In this document: piece by piece, positions 1 through 7,186 of the stretch
Layout: each line of letters starts with the position of its first letter
Numbering within the stretch: position 1 is the first letter of the stretch
Assembly: GCA_023390785.1 (NCBI GenBank)
Contig: JAEWCE010000161.1
Coordinates: 1-11,927, forward strand
Direction: 5' to 3'
DNA length: 11,927 bases
From: Pseudomonadota bacterium
GTDB lineage: Bacteria > Pseudomonadota > Alphaproteobacteria > Rhizobiales > Devosiaceae
Notes under the pieces: generated by a model
The model's database searches: none
The model's input: only the letters and a program-made list of their open reading frames with translations
Told to the model about the DNA's origin: nothing
Position numbers and translations under genes: made by a program

Positions 1-159
1 ACCTCGATCCTGCCGCACCGGGCGATGGGACAGTGGGCGATCGAACGGCTGAACGAGCCGTTAGATCCCGGGCAGAAGCGGTATCCGATCACAAAGCTCG
101 AATGCCCGCTGGTGAGGCGCGATTCGGTCGCGCCGCCACGACAGTGCGTGGGCTCGTAG
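1..159 (+). CDS. LacI-family transcriptional regulator, C-terminal fragment (cut by window edge)
   Basis: The frame is open from base 1 to a TAG at 157-159 and encodes 52 residues. It carries the C-terminal pattern of LacI/GalR regulators: a PHRAMGQWAIERL helix, as in the family's usual G..A...L helix, then CPLVRRDSV, which matches the L.vR.Sv strand that closes the sugar-binding domain. The DNA-binding domain lies outside the window, so the effector and targets cannot be told. Such proteins bind an operator as dimers and release it, or bind it more tightly, on binding a sugar. The gene converges on the small minus-strand gene that follows, with 6 bases between the stop codons and no room for a separate terminator. 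A second LacI-family gene lies about 750 bp downstream; the sequence compared here is too short to decide whether the two are paralogues. Confidence 0.8.
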   Translation, partial: TSILPHRAMGQWAIERLNEPLDPGQKRYPITKLECPLVRRDSVAPPRQCVGS

Positions 160-165
160 TGGCGA

Positions 166-381
166 TCAGTCGTCGGCGTCGGTGTGCACCACGGCGCTCA
201 GCGCATCGCGCGCCGCTTCCACGGTGGTGAAGATTTTGCCGTCGACGGCAAAGGCGTTGAGACGGACGGCGAGAAAGCGATAGCCCTCGCCCGCCGGCAC
301 GACGACGCCCAACGGTTCGCCGTCAACCTCGATGGCGATCGGCTTGGCCGCAGGTGGCCGCGAAAAAGTCTGGTGCTGCAT
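166..381 (-). CDS. Small conserved-looking hypothetical protein (71 aa)
   Basis: Function not recognised. The protein has 71 residues, mildly acidic overall, with no signal peptide, membrane segment or cysteine. After a short N-terminal tail (MQHQTFSRPP) the pattern suggests a small alpha/beta fold: strands around residues 14-20 (IAIEVDG) and 22-28 (PLGVVVP), a strand or helix near 36-42, a strand near 44-52 (AVDGKIFTT) and a C-terminal helix (VEAARDALSAVV). The start is well supported by GGAGG eight bases upstream of the ATG. It stands alone on the minus strand between two plus-strand LacI-family genes, so it should have its own promoter in the spacer to its right, but none is obvious. Reality of the gene rests on the ribosome binding site and sensible composition. 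Confidence 0.6.
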   Translation of the reverse strand: MQHQTFSRPPAAKPIAIEVDGEPLGVVVPAGEGYRFLAVRLNAFAVDGKIFTTVEAARDALSAVVHTDADD

Positions 382-461
382 GGGACATGCCTCCGTCGGC
401 GCCGGATGCCGGCGACCGGGGTGTTAGTGGAACTGTGAGACGCGAGAGTGACGGGTCAGAG

Positions 462-474
462 GACCCCGGGGGTC
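462..474. repeat. Perfect 13-bp GC-rich inverted repeat
   Basis: GACCCC and GGGGTC flank a single G. GTGAC (448-452) and GTCAC (472-476) form a second, wider complementary pair around it, so alternative hairpins are possible. No T-run follows on either strand, which argues against a standard terminator. It may be a protein-binding site or chance structure in GC-rich DNA. Confidence 0.35.
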
Positions 475-658
475 ACATTCGCCAGTTTCGGAAACACCCT
501 ACGGAGGTGTGTACGCGTTTGGTTTGAATCCCGGCATGGGCAGCGATGCGATCGAGTCGGATCATTCTTTCGTCCCTTCCGGTCTGGGCCCTGGGGCCAC
601 TGGCCAAACACCTGGCCTGGAGATAGGGCGCGAACGCCAATCTGCAAGCCGCTGCGAC

Positions 659-674
659 GGCGAATAATTTCGCC
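659..674. repeat. Inverted repeat GGCGAA-TAAT-TTCGCC
   Basis: Six perfectly paired bases on each side of an AT-only 4-base centre, in the spacer upstream of the lacI gene. The symmetric arms and AT centre are compatible with a dimeric regulator site. No family can be assigned from the sequence alone. Confidence 0.3.
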
Positions 675-775
675 AGCCCCACTCATGATCCGTTTCGCGG
701 GCGAGAGCAAGGCGACGTTTGTCCAAAGCGATCACGCTTGCGAGAAAGTTTCGCCGCGGGCTTCTCAGCCCAGCG

Positions 776-797
776 AACTTGAAATCGATTGCATGTT
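776..797. promoter_or_regulatory. Candidate LacI-family operator upstream of the lacI gene
   Basis: The half-sites AACTTGAAATC (776-786) and GATTGCATGTT (787-797) are complementary at 9 of 11 positions about a central CG. The core TGAAATCGATTGCA has the even, CG-centred symmetry typical of LacI/GalR operators. It lies about 107 bp upstream of the proposed TTG start of the LacI-family gene at 904, a usual place for an autoregulatory operator. The symmetry is seen directly; assignment to this regulator is inference from family knowledge. Confidence 0.45.
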
Positions 798-903
798 CTG
801 GTCAGCTAGACGGACGAAAATCAGTGCCATTCGCTGCGGGCCGCCGATGTATGATGGCGGCGCGGGGCCGAGAGGGCGGCCTGGCGCTAAGAGGGAGGAT
901 CGG

Positions 904-1944
904 TTGGACGAACGTGCCCCGCGGCCGGCACCGCGGCCCAAGCGCGGCGCGCCGCGTTCCGACAAACCCACGCTTCGAACGATCGCCGAGATGACCGGGC
1001 TCGCGATCACGACGATTTCGCGCGCGCTCAACAATGCCCCCGAGCTCAGCGAGGAAACCCGCACCCGCGTGCAGAAGATTGCGGCCGAGATCGGCTATGT
1101 GCCGGACCGCACGGCGCTAAGGCTCAAGACCGGGCGCACCCATGTGGTCAGCCTGATCCTCGATCCGCACGATGAAATCCTCAATTTCGGGCAGTCGATG
1201 GTGAGCGGGCTGAGCTCGGCCTTCCGCGGCACGCCCTACCATCTGGTGATCACGCCAACGGCGCGTGGCGGCTCGCCGCTCGATCCAATCAACTACGTGC
1301 TGCGCAACCGCATGGCGGACGGCGTGATCTTTTCGCGCACAGAGCCGGACGACGCACGGGTGAAGCTGCTGCTCGAGAGCAATTTCCCGTTCGTCAGCCA
1401 CGGTCGCACCGAGATCGGCGGACACGCCTTCGTCGACTACGACAATTTCACCTTCGCCTATCAGGCGGTGAAGCGGCTGGCAGCCAAGGGGCGGCGGCAC
1501 GTTTCGATGATCTCCGCCAACCCGCGCTTCACTTTCGGCCGACACCTGCGCGACGGGCTGGTGCAGGCGGCCACGGAAGCGGGCATGCGCTACGAACTCG
1601 AAACGCGCGTAACCCTCGACGATCCTGCGGAGGAGATCCGCAAGCTGACGATGACGCGGATTGCCCAGGGCGACGCCCCCGACGCCTATGTGTGTCCCGG
1701 CGACGCCGTGGCGCTGGCGGTGATCGCCGGCATGGTCGACAGCGGCCTGCAGGTGGGCCGCGACGCCGACATCGTTACCAAGCAGATGAGCGGCATCTTT
1801 TCGCTGGTGAGGCCGAAGGTCGATGCGATCAGCGAGGACATTGCGCTGGCCGGCCGGCAGATGGGTGAATTGCTACTCCGTCGCCTCAAGGGCGAACCGG
1901 CCGAGACGCTGCAAATCCTGCAACTTCCCGCAATTCCGTTTTAG
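904..1944 (+). CDS. LacI-family transcriptional regulator
   Basis: A DNA-binding regulator of the LacI/GalR family, 346 residues from the chosen start. The helix-turn-helix and hinge helix lie at about residues 23-75: TLRTIAEMTGLAITTISRAL, then a second helix and IGYVPDRTALRLKTGRT. The periplasmic-binding-protein-like effector domain follows from THVVSLIL, with segments such as ADGVIFSRTEPDD, FPFVSHGRTE and DAYVCPGDAVALAV. It resembles the AglR-like alpha-glucoside regulators of rhizobia, an impression that was not checked. I chose TTG at 904 because AGGGAGGA (892-899) sits just before it. An in-frame ATG at 847 is possible but lacks a ribosome binding site, and ATG 991 would cut the recognition helices. 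The start gives an unusual Pro/Arg-rich tail of about 20 residues before the HTH. The gene converges on the ABC-F gene with a 17-base gap. A candidate operator lies at 776-797. Confidence 0.9.
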   Translation: MDERAPRPAPRPKRGAPRSDKPTLRTIAEMTGLAITTISRALNNAPELSEETRTRVQKIAAEIGYVPDRTALRLKTGRTHVVSLILDPHDEILNFGQSMVSGLSSAFRGTPYHLVITPTARGGSPLDPINYVLRNRMADGVIFSRTEPDDARVKLLLESNFPFVSHGRTEIGGHAFVDYDNFTFAYQAVKRLAAKGRRHVSMISANPRFTFGRHLRDGLVQAATEAGMRYELETRVTLDDPAEEIRKLTMTRIAQGDAPDAYVCPGDAVALAVIAGMVDSGLQVGRDADIVTKQMSGIFSLVRPKVDAISEDIALAGRQMGELLLRRLKGEPAETLQILQLPAIPF

Positions 1945-1961
1945 CTCAGCGGCGACGGCGG

Positions 1962-3776
1962 TCACTGCTGGCCTTCGATTTCCTCGCGCAGCATTTCCAA
2001 CTCGAGCCAGTCGTCCTCCGCCTTGGCCCTGGCGGTTTCGGCGGCGGTGAGGCTGGCCGAGGCGGCGGCAAATCCGCCGGGGTCGCGCCCATAGAAGCCG
2101 GGATCGGCAAGCCGCGCCTGCAGGGAGTCGATCTCGGCGGTGAGGCGGGCAATCTCCCTGGGTAGTGTTTCCAGCGCGTGCTTCTGCTTGAACGAGAGCT
2201 TTGCCCGCGAGGGAGGTGGCGCTGCCGGAGCGGCCGGGACGCGTTCGGCCTTCGGCGCCCTCTCCAGTTCCGGTTTGGTGACGCCGAAGCCGCGCTGGGC
2301 AACCATGTCGGTATAGCCGCCGGCATATTCGGTCCATTTGCCCTCGCCTTCGGCGACGATCACAGAGGTCGCAACCCGGTCGAGGAAGTCGCGATCATGG
2401 CTGACGACGATGACGGTGCCGGGATAATCGCCCAGCATCTCCTGCAACAAATCGAGGGTTTCGAGGTCGAGGTCGTTGGTCGGCTCGTCGAGTACCAGCA
2501 CGTTGGAGGGCAGCGCCAGGGCGCGCGCCAGCGCGAGACGCCCGCGCTCGCCGCCGGAGAGTTTTTCAACCGCGGTGCGCGCCTGTTCGGGGGTGAACAG
2601 GAAGTCCTTCATATAGCCGACGACGTGCTTGGGCTGGCCGTTGATGATGAGGGTATCCGAGCCGCCAGCGGTCAGCGCCTCCTTCAGCGTCGCGGACGGG
2701 TCGAGGCTGCGGCGGCGCTGGTCGAGGGTGGCGATCTCGAGATTGGCGCCGAGGCGGACACGGCCGCTGTCGGGCGTGAGCTCGCCGGTCAACAGCTTCA
2801 GCAGCGTGGTCTTGCCGGCGCCGTTGGCACCGATGACGCCGACGCGGTCGCCGCGCAGGATGCGGGTGGAGAAATCGGCGACGATCGGGCGCTCGCCGAA
2901 GCTCTTGGTGATACGCTCGGCCTCCAGCACCAGCTTGCCGGATACATCAGCTTCGGCCACCGAGAGCTTCACCGCTCCCACCTGCCGTTTCAGCTCGCGG
3001 CGCTCGCGGCGCAGATTGTGCAGGCCCTCTAGGCGGCGGACGTTACGCTTGCGTCGGGCGGTGACGCCATAGGTCAACCAGTGCTCCTCGCGCACGATCT
3101 GGCGATCGAGCTTGTGGCGGGCGGTTGCTTCTTCCTCCAGGACAGTATCGCGCCAATCCTCGAACGCGCCGAAGCCCTTGTTGAGGCGGCGGGTCACCCC
3201 GCGGTCGAGCCACACGGTGGCGCGGGTCAGATCGCTGAGGAAGCGGCGGTCATGGCTGATGATCACCAGTGCCGAGCGCAGATTGGCGAGCTCGGCTTCG
3301 AGCCATTCGATGGCCGGAAGGTCGAGGTGGTTCGTCGGCTCGTCGAGCAGCACGATGTCCGGCTCGGGTGCCAGAACGCGGGCGAGCGCGGCGCGGCGGG
3401 CCTCACCTCCCGACAGGCGGCGCGGATCCTCGTCTCCCCGCAGTCCCAGATGCTCCAGCAGATAGCGGGCACGATGCGGGTCGTTGCCGGCTTCGAGACC
3501 GGCGGCGGCGTAGTCGAGCGTGCTGGCGTAGCCGCTGAGGGCCGGCTCCTGCGGCAGATAGCGGATGGTGGCGCCGGGCTGCAGGAAGCGCCTGCCGCCA
3601 TCGGGCTCGATCTCGCCGGCGGCGATCTTCAGCAAGGTCGACTTGCCCGAGCCGTTGCGGCCAACCAGCGCTAGCTTGTCCCCCGGCAGCACCGACAGCT
3701 CGGCATCCTCCAGCAGCTGCGTCGAGCCGAGGGTGAGGCGGATATTCTGCAGGGTCAGGAGGGGTGCGGGCGCCAT
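1962..3776 (-). CDS. uup: ABC-F family ATPase, Uup type
   Basis: A soluble protein of 604 residues with two ABC ATPase domains and no membrane segment, the ABC-F layout. Domain 1 has Walker A GRNGSGKST (39-47), signature LSGGE (121-125) and Walker B IVLLDEP (141-147). Domain 2 has GANGAGKTT (316-324), LSGGE (406-410), VLVLDEP (426-432) and the SHDRDFL switch (459-465). Between them is the charged linker with the RRKRNVRRLE stretch typical of Uup. A Pro/Ala-rich hinge (about 505-525) leads to a C-terminal coiled coil (about 528-604) like the DNA-binding Uup tail. Uup proteins act at ribosomes and on branched DNA, and their loss raises transposon excision in E. coli. I start at the ATG at 3774-3776 (MAPAPLLTL), because the ten extra residues from the upstream ATG at 3806 are unlike the family. 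Neither start has a strong ribosome binding site. The membrane-protein gene lies 57 bases upstream on the same strand. Confidence 0.9.
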   Translation of the reverse strand: MAPAPLLTLQNIRLTLGSTQLLEDAELSVLPGDKLALVGRNGSGKSTLLKIAAGEIEPDGGRRFLQPGATIRYLPQEPALSGYASTLDYAAAGLEAGNDPHRARYLLEHLGLRGDEDPRRLSGGEARRAALARVLAPEPDIVLLDEPTNHLDLPAIEWLEAELANLRSALVIISHDRRFLSDLTRATVWLDRGVTRRLNKGFGAFEDWRDTVLEEEATARHKLDRQIVREEHWLTYGVTARRKRNVRRLEGLHNLRRERRELKRQVGAVKLSVAEADVSGKLVLEAERITKSFGERPIVADFSTRILRGDRVGVIGANGAGKTTLLKLLTGELTPDSGRVRLGANLEIATLDQRRRSLDPSATLKEALTAGGSDTLIINGQPKHVVGYMKDFLFTPEQARTAVEKLSGGERGRLALARALALPSNVLVLDEPTNDLDLETLDLLQEMLGDYPGTVIVVSHDRDFLDRVATSVIVAEGEGKWTEYAGGYTDMVAQRGFGVTKPELERAPKAERVPAAPAAPPPSRAKLSFKQKHALETLPREIARLTAEIDSLQARLADPGFYGRDPGGFAAASASLTAAETARAKAEDDWLELEMLREEIEGQQ

Positions 3777-3833
3777 GTCAGGCCGCGGACATGCCCCAAA
3801 CCGCACCGCATGTCCATGGCGAGCCGGCGTCGC

Positions 3834-5486
3834 TTAGAATACCGGGGCCAGTTCGAGGCCATCAGCGAGGTGAGCGCCGCCTTTGGCGAGGACGATGCGA
3901 TCGTCTATGCGGGCAAGGAGGTCGCCGGGACCGACATGGGGCTGCGCCACGAGAGCGCTGTTGGGGTCGAGGATATAGAGGGTGCCGGGCTCGAAGGCGC
4001 CGGTGTCGAGGACCTGCTGTTCATGGGCGCGCAGGGCAGCGAGATCGCCGGCGTCGACCCGGCCCAGATAGACCGAGTCGATCGCCATGTCGTGCGTGGC
4101 GGCGAAATAGCCCAGCGCCTTCCAGTCGGTGCCTGGGTTGGAGACCACCGGAATGACGCGGATACGGGTGTAGCCCGCGGCTGCGGCGCGTTGCCAGAAG
4201 GGGGACTGCAATGGGCTCTCCCAATGATCGCTGACCGGCGGAAGCCGTTCCGCGAAGGTCAGCAGCGCAGGGCCGGAATCGGCGGCCTGCGCGACGACGG
4301 CAGCAAGCGCGAGGGGGATGGCGAAGGCCGCGCGCAAACGGGTGCTAATCAGTACCACGGCGCCGATGGTGACGACGTAGAGCAGTGGCCAGACGAAGCG
4401 GCCGGTGGAGCGGAAGGTCGAGGCCAGGCTGTCGATCGGGTCGGGCAGCGGGATGGCGAACAGCTCATGGTCGGCAAAGGCGATGTCCTTGGACAGCGCG
4501 AACATCATCAACAGCAGCAGGGCCAGCGCCAATGGCATCCAGCGGCGGCTGGCGATAGCACGCAGCTGCACCACGGCGCCTGTCGCAATAGAGAGCGCGA
4601 TGAGCGCGAGAACGCCGATGCCGAGAAAGCTCAAACCCTCGTAGTCGTATTTGGTGTGAGGCAGGTCGGGCACGATCTGCGACCAGCCTTTGTAGGTCAG
4701 GAACGGCCACAGCAGGTTGAGCTTGTAGGCGCCGTAGCCGTAGGTCCCGGTCGTGCCGCTGACGAAGAAACCGGCCGCCCACAGGATCAGCAGCGCCGCC
4801 CCGGCGCCTCCGGCCAGTTCGAGGAGCGCCCCACGCCAGCTCATGCGGCGATCGAGCAGGCGCTCGGCAAAAGCGGCGAGCCACAACGCCATCACCATGG
4901 CGAGGAGATAGGCGTGGATGCCCGCCGTCAGTGCCACGAGGAGCGGCCAGGCCCAGCGCGGCGGCGCCGTACGACGCGTGTAGAGCCAGAGCGCGGCCAG
5001 GATGGTCCAGTGGCCCGAGAGCGCCAGATGCATCTCGATGCGGAACATGTAAGCCGGGGTGATCAGCGCAAAGCCGGCAGCGATGAGCGCGAGGATGCGG
5101 CCAGCGCCGAGCTCACGCGCGATCAGCCAGGCGAACAGAGCCTGCAACACGAAGCAGCAGAGCAGCCAGAGACCCCAGTACTGGACCGGATAGGGTAGCC
5201 AGGGTGACAGCAGCTTGGCAGGCAGCGCCAGCAGCGGCAGGCCGTCGACAAGGCCGATGGAATTGGCGAGCTCGAGGCCAAGCCGCGGACTCACGCCCGG
5301 CGGCACACCCCAGGGCGTCTGGCGGAAGAACATCCAGCCCAGCGTGTGCATCGCACGGTCGGCGAAATCCAGCCAGCCGATATTGGTGGGGATGAGGGTG
5401 GTCCAGCCGATGAGGACGGAGAAGCCACAGAGACCGAGCCCGATTGCCGCCAGCGCGCCAAGGATGTCACGCTGTTTGTCGGACAC
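3834..5486 (-). CDS. Polytopic membrane protein, DUF6311-like (GT-C-like fold)
   Basis: 550 residues with about ten to eleven hydrophobic segments, among them 8-28, 82-97, 102-124, 129-147, 158-170, 178-208, 221-243, 284-306, 317-331 and 366-400, followed by a soluble C-terminal domain of about 150 residues. The layout resembles GT-C-type lipid-linked sugar transferases: a first membrane segment, then a long outer loop with acidic residues (WLDFADRAMHTLGWMFF, 38-54) and aromatic, Pro-rich stretches. FRSTGRFVWP (358-367) and LPYPVQYWGLWLLCCF (97-112) match what I recall of DUF6311 proteins; substrate unknown. The start is a GTG (5484-5486) with GGAG five bases upstream, and no nearby ATG fits. 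It lies between rirA (79 bases upstream) and uup (57 bases downstream), all on the minus strand, but no functional link is evident. The family name is from memory and the enzyme role is only an inference. Confidence 0.8.
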   Translation of the reverse strand: MSDKQRDILGALAAIGLGLCGFSVLIGWTTLIPTNIGWLDFADRAMHTLGWMFFRQTPWGVPPGVSPRLGLELANSIGLVDGLPLLALPAKLLSPWLPYPVQYWGLWLLCCFVLQALFAWLIARELGAGRILALIAAGFALITPAYMFRIEMHLALSGHWTILAALWLYTRRTAPPRWAWPLLVALTAGIHAYLLAMVMALWLAAFAERLLDRRMSWRGALLELAGGAGAALLILWAAGFFVSGTTGTYGYGAYKLNLLWPFLTYKGWSQIVPDLPHTKYDYEGLSFLGIGVLALIALSIATGAVVQLRAIASRRWMPLALALLLLMMFALSKDIAFADHELFAIPLPDPIDSLASTFRSTGRFVWPLLYVVTIGAVVLISTRLRAAFAIPLALAAVVAQAADSGPALLTFAERLPPVSDHWESPLQSPFWQRAAAAGYTRIRVIPVVSNPGTDWKALGYFAATHDMAIDSVYLGRVDAGDLAALRAHEQQVLDTGAFEPGTLYILDPNSALVAQPHVGPGDLLARIDDRIVLAKGGAHLADGLELAPVF

Positions 5487-5565
5487 GGGGACTCCGCAGG
5501 CTGACCGAATAGTTAAAGCAGCGTTCTATCGATCGGTTCCGCCGCGGCCGAGATTTTTGCTGACG

Positions 5566-6024
5566 TCAGTTGACCGGCGCCGCCAGCTCGGCGATGCCGA
5601 GGCGCTCGCGCAAGGCGCGCTTCCTGCCCGCGAGGTCGGCGATTGTGTAGCCGTCGAGCACGTCGAAGAACGCCGCCAGCGCCTCGTGCAGCGCGCCGCT
5701 CAGGTCACAGGAATCGGCCAGCGGGCAATGCAGGTCGCCCTCGTCGTCGAAGCAATCGGCCATCGCGAAGCTCTCCTCGGTCAGCCTGACCACATCGAGC
5801 AGGGTGATATCGGCGGCGGGCCGGCCCAGCCGGATGCCGCCCTTACGGCCGCGCACGGTATCGAGCAGTCCGGCGTCGACCAGCGGCTTGATCAGCTTGA
5901 ACAGGAACAATTCGGAGATCGAATGGGCATGGGCGATGTCGGCGATGCGGCTGAGGTTCGGCGCGTTGACCGCACAATAGATCAGCGTGCGGATGGCGTA
6001 GTTGGATTGGCGGGTGAGCCGCAT
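5566..6024 (-). CDS. rirA: Rrf2-family iron-responsive regulator RirA
   Basis: 152 residues, the usual RirA length. The N-terminal winged helix (1-82) contains MRLTRQSNYAIRTLIYCA, the ELFLFKLIKPLVDAGLL recognition helix and the wing TVRGRKGGIRLGRPA, all close to rhizobial RirA. A cluster-binding loop carries C91, C100 and C106 (ADCF...HCPLADSC), followed by a dimerisation helix. RirA holds an Fe-S cluster when iron is plentiful and represses iron-uptake genes. When iron is scarce the cluster breaks down and repression ends. In the Rhizobium protein the cysteines are at 91, 99 and 105, so this one has one extra residue in the first gap. GGAG stands nine bases before the ATG. No iron-transport gene is in the window, which fits a global regulator acting in trans. 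A promoter with an overlapping iron-box-like element lies upstream. Confidence 0.93.
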   Translation of the reverse strand: MRLTRQSNYAIRTLIYCAVNAPNLSRIADIAHAHSISELFLFKLIKPLVDAGLLDTVRGRKGGIRLGRPAADITLLDVVRLTEESFAMADCFDDEGDLHCPLADSCDLSGALHEALAAFFDVLDGYTIADLAGRKRALRERLGIAELAAPVN

Positions 6025-6071
6025 TCAGGATGGTCTCCGCTCAAGCCATTGAAAAGCAATGCGCTTTTTCT

Positions 6072-6104
6072 TGACGAGCATAGTCTAGTTTATAATTGTG
6101 GCAA
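6072..6104 (-). promoter_or_regulatory. Candidate rirA promoter with an overlapping imperfect iron-responsive box
   Basis: On the minus strand a -35-like TTGCCA (6104-6099) and a -10-like TATGCT (6082-6077) are 16 bases apart, about 50 bases before the rirA ATG. Overlapping the -10 is TGA-N9-TCT (plus strand 6072-6086), five of six matches to the TGA-N9-TCA iron-responsive operator that RirA recognises in rhizobia. The stretch is much more AT-rich than its surroundings. Autoregulation is an inference. Confidence 0.4.
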
Positions 6105-6130
6105 CCAATGTCAACGCGCCGGCTGCGGCA

Positions 6131-7177
6131 CTAGCCCTCGAGATAGGGGCGGTGCAGGGCCAGATCGGCGGCGCCCAGCCTGTCCGTGGCGGTGAAGCTC
6201 TGGTGCCAATAGGGATAGATCAGGGGCGGCTGGCTGACCTTGTCGAGCCGGGCCACCTCCTCGGCGCTGAGCTTCAGATCGGCCGCCTGCAGGTTGTCCG
6301 CGAACTGCTCGAAATTGCGGCCGCCGACGATCACCGAGGCGACCAGCGGACGCTGCAACAGCCAGGCGAGCGACACCTGTGCGCCGGACACGCCATGCGC
6401 CGCGGCGACCTCGTTGATCACGTCGACAATATCCCAGAGCCTGTTCCAGTCGGTGATCGGCGGCTCGCGGAAGCCGGTGACCTGGCGGCCGGACTGGGGC
6501 TGCGAATTGCGGGTGTACTTGCCCGAAAGCCAGCCACCGCCGAGCGGCGACCAGACAAGCACGGAGACCCCCTGGTCCAGCCCGAGGGGGATCAGCTCGT
6601 ACTCGGCCTCGCGCGCCTGCAGGGTGTAGTGGATCTGCTGGCTGACAAAGCGCTGCCAGTGAGCGCGGTCGGCGATGCCGAGCGCCTTCATCAGGTGCCA
6701 AGCGGAATAATTGGAGCAGCCGACATAGCGGACCTTGCCCTGCTTGATCAGGGTGTCCATCGCCTCGATGGTTTCCTCGAGCGGCGTCTGGCCGTCCCAT
6801 TCATGCACCTGGTAGAGGTCGATCACGTCGGTCTGCATGCGGCGCAGCGAGTTCTCGCACTCGCGGATGATGTGCCAGCGGCTGAGACCGCGGTCGTTCG
6901 GGCCGTGGCCGCGGGCAAAGCGCACCTTGGTGGCGAGCAGCAGCCGGTCGCGGCGGCCGCCGGACAGCGCTTCGCCGATGATGCTCTCGGACTTGCTGTC
7001 GGCATAGACGTTGGCGGTGTCAACGAGGTTGACGCCGTGGTCGAGACAAAGGTCGATCTGGCGTTGCGCCTCCTTGACGTCGGTCGCGCCCCACAGCCCG
7101 TCGCCGCCGAAGGTGGCTGTGCCGATCGACAGGGCGGAAACCTTGAGGCCCGAGCGGCCGAGCAGGCGATAGTCCAT
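6131..7177 (-). CDS. Aldo/keto reductase
   Basis: A cytosolic NADPH-dependent oxidoreductase of the aldo/keto reductase superfamily, 348 residues, the usual length, with a (beta/alpha)8 barrel. The catalytic tetrad is visible: D53 and Y58 in NLVDTANVY, K84 in LATKV and H125 in YQVHEWD. Later family patterns are CSNYSAWHLMKAL, a WSPLGGGWLSGKY segment and, near the C terminus, a cofactor-binding VIVGGRN stretch. It looks like the AKR11/AKR12-type general reductases related to YajO or Gpr; the physiological substrate cannot be told. The start ATG has GGGAGA nine bases upstream. That site lies in one arm of a hairpin at 7187-7208. The gene lies 112 bases after infA and 106 bases before rirA on the same strand; no shared pathway is apparent. 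It may belong with redox housekeeping rather than iron control. Confidence 0.9.
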   Translation of the reverse strand: MDYRLLGRSGLKVSALSIGTATFGGDGLWGATDVKEAQRQIDLCLDHGVNLVDTANVYADSKSESIIGEALSGGRRDRLLLATKVRFARGHGPNDRGLSRWHIIRECENSLRRMQTDVIDLYQVHEWDGQTPLEETIEAMDTLIKQGKVRYVGCSNYSAWHLMKALGIADRAHWQRFVSQQIHYTLQAREAEYELIPLGLDQGVSVLVWSPLGGGWLSGKYTRNSQPQSGRQVTGFREPPITDWNRLWDIVDVINEVAAAHGVSGAQVSLAWLLQRPLVASVIVGGRNFEQFADNLQAADLKLSAEEVARLDKVSQPPLIYPYWHQSFTATDRLGAADLALHRPYLEG

Positions 7178-7186
7178 GACGCGAAT

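Larger units (their letters stand above)
382..903. other. Long spacer between the 71-aa gene and the second lacI gene
   Basis: About 520 bases with no convincing gene. One plus-strand frame stays open from 448 into the LacI gene, but its translation before about residue 150 has no regulator-like sequence, so it is treated as chance openness in GC-rich DNA. The spacer must hold divergent promoters for the minus-strand 71-aa gene and the plus-strand lacI gene. Visible structure: a perfect inverted repeat GACCCC-G-GGGGTC at 462-474; GGCGAA-TAAT-TTCGCC at 659-674; AAGCG-ATCA-CGCTT at 726-739; and an operator-like palindrome at 776-797. A TATGAT at 850-855 resembles a -10 box but has no good -35 at the right distance. 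No tRNA or Rho-independent terminator with a T-run was found. Confidence 0.6.

Noticed and set aside
520..545. tRNA T-arm-like sequence (GGTTTGAATCC)
   Set aside because: The flanking stem pairs poorly and no acceptor, D or anticodon arm can be built around it.
448..903. N-terminal extension of the LacI-family regulator back to 448
   Set aside because: The first 150 residues look like translated non-coding DNA, and a good ribosome binding site lies just before the TTG at 904.
3810..5198. Long plus-strand reading frame opposite the DUF6311-like gene (462 codons)
   Set aside because: Its translation is rich in Gly, Arg, Gln and Glu without recognisable motifs, while the minus strand encodes an unmistakable membrane protein. 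Such frames are expected opposite GC-rich genes.
5540..5569. Possible terminator near the rirA stop (GC-rich arms with a short T-run, and the palindrome CTGACGTCAG)
   Set aside because: The T-run is on the plus strand, where no gene would be terminated. On the rirA strand no stable stem is followed by T residues.
6071..6096. Plus-strand TTGACG ... TATAAT promoter
   Set aside because: Both boxes are good but only 14 bases apart, and no plus-strand gene follows. The AT-rich stretch is better explained as the rirA promoter region.
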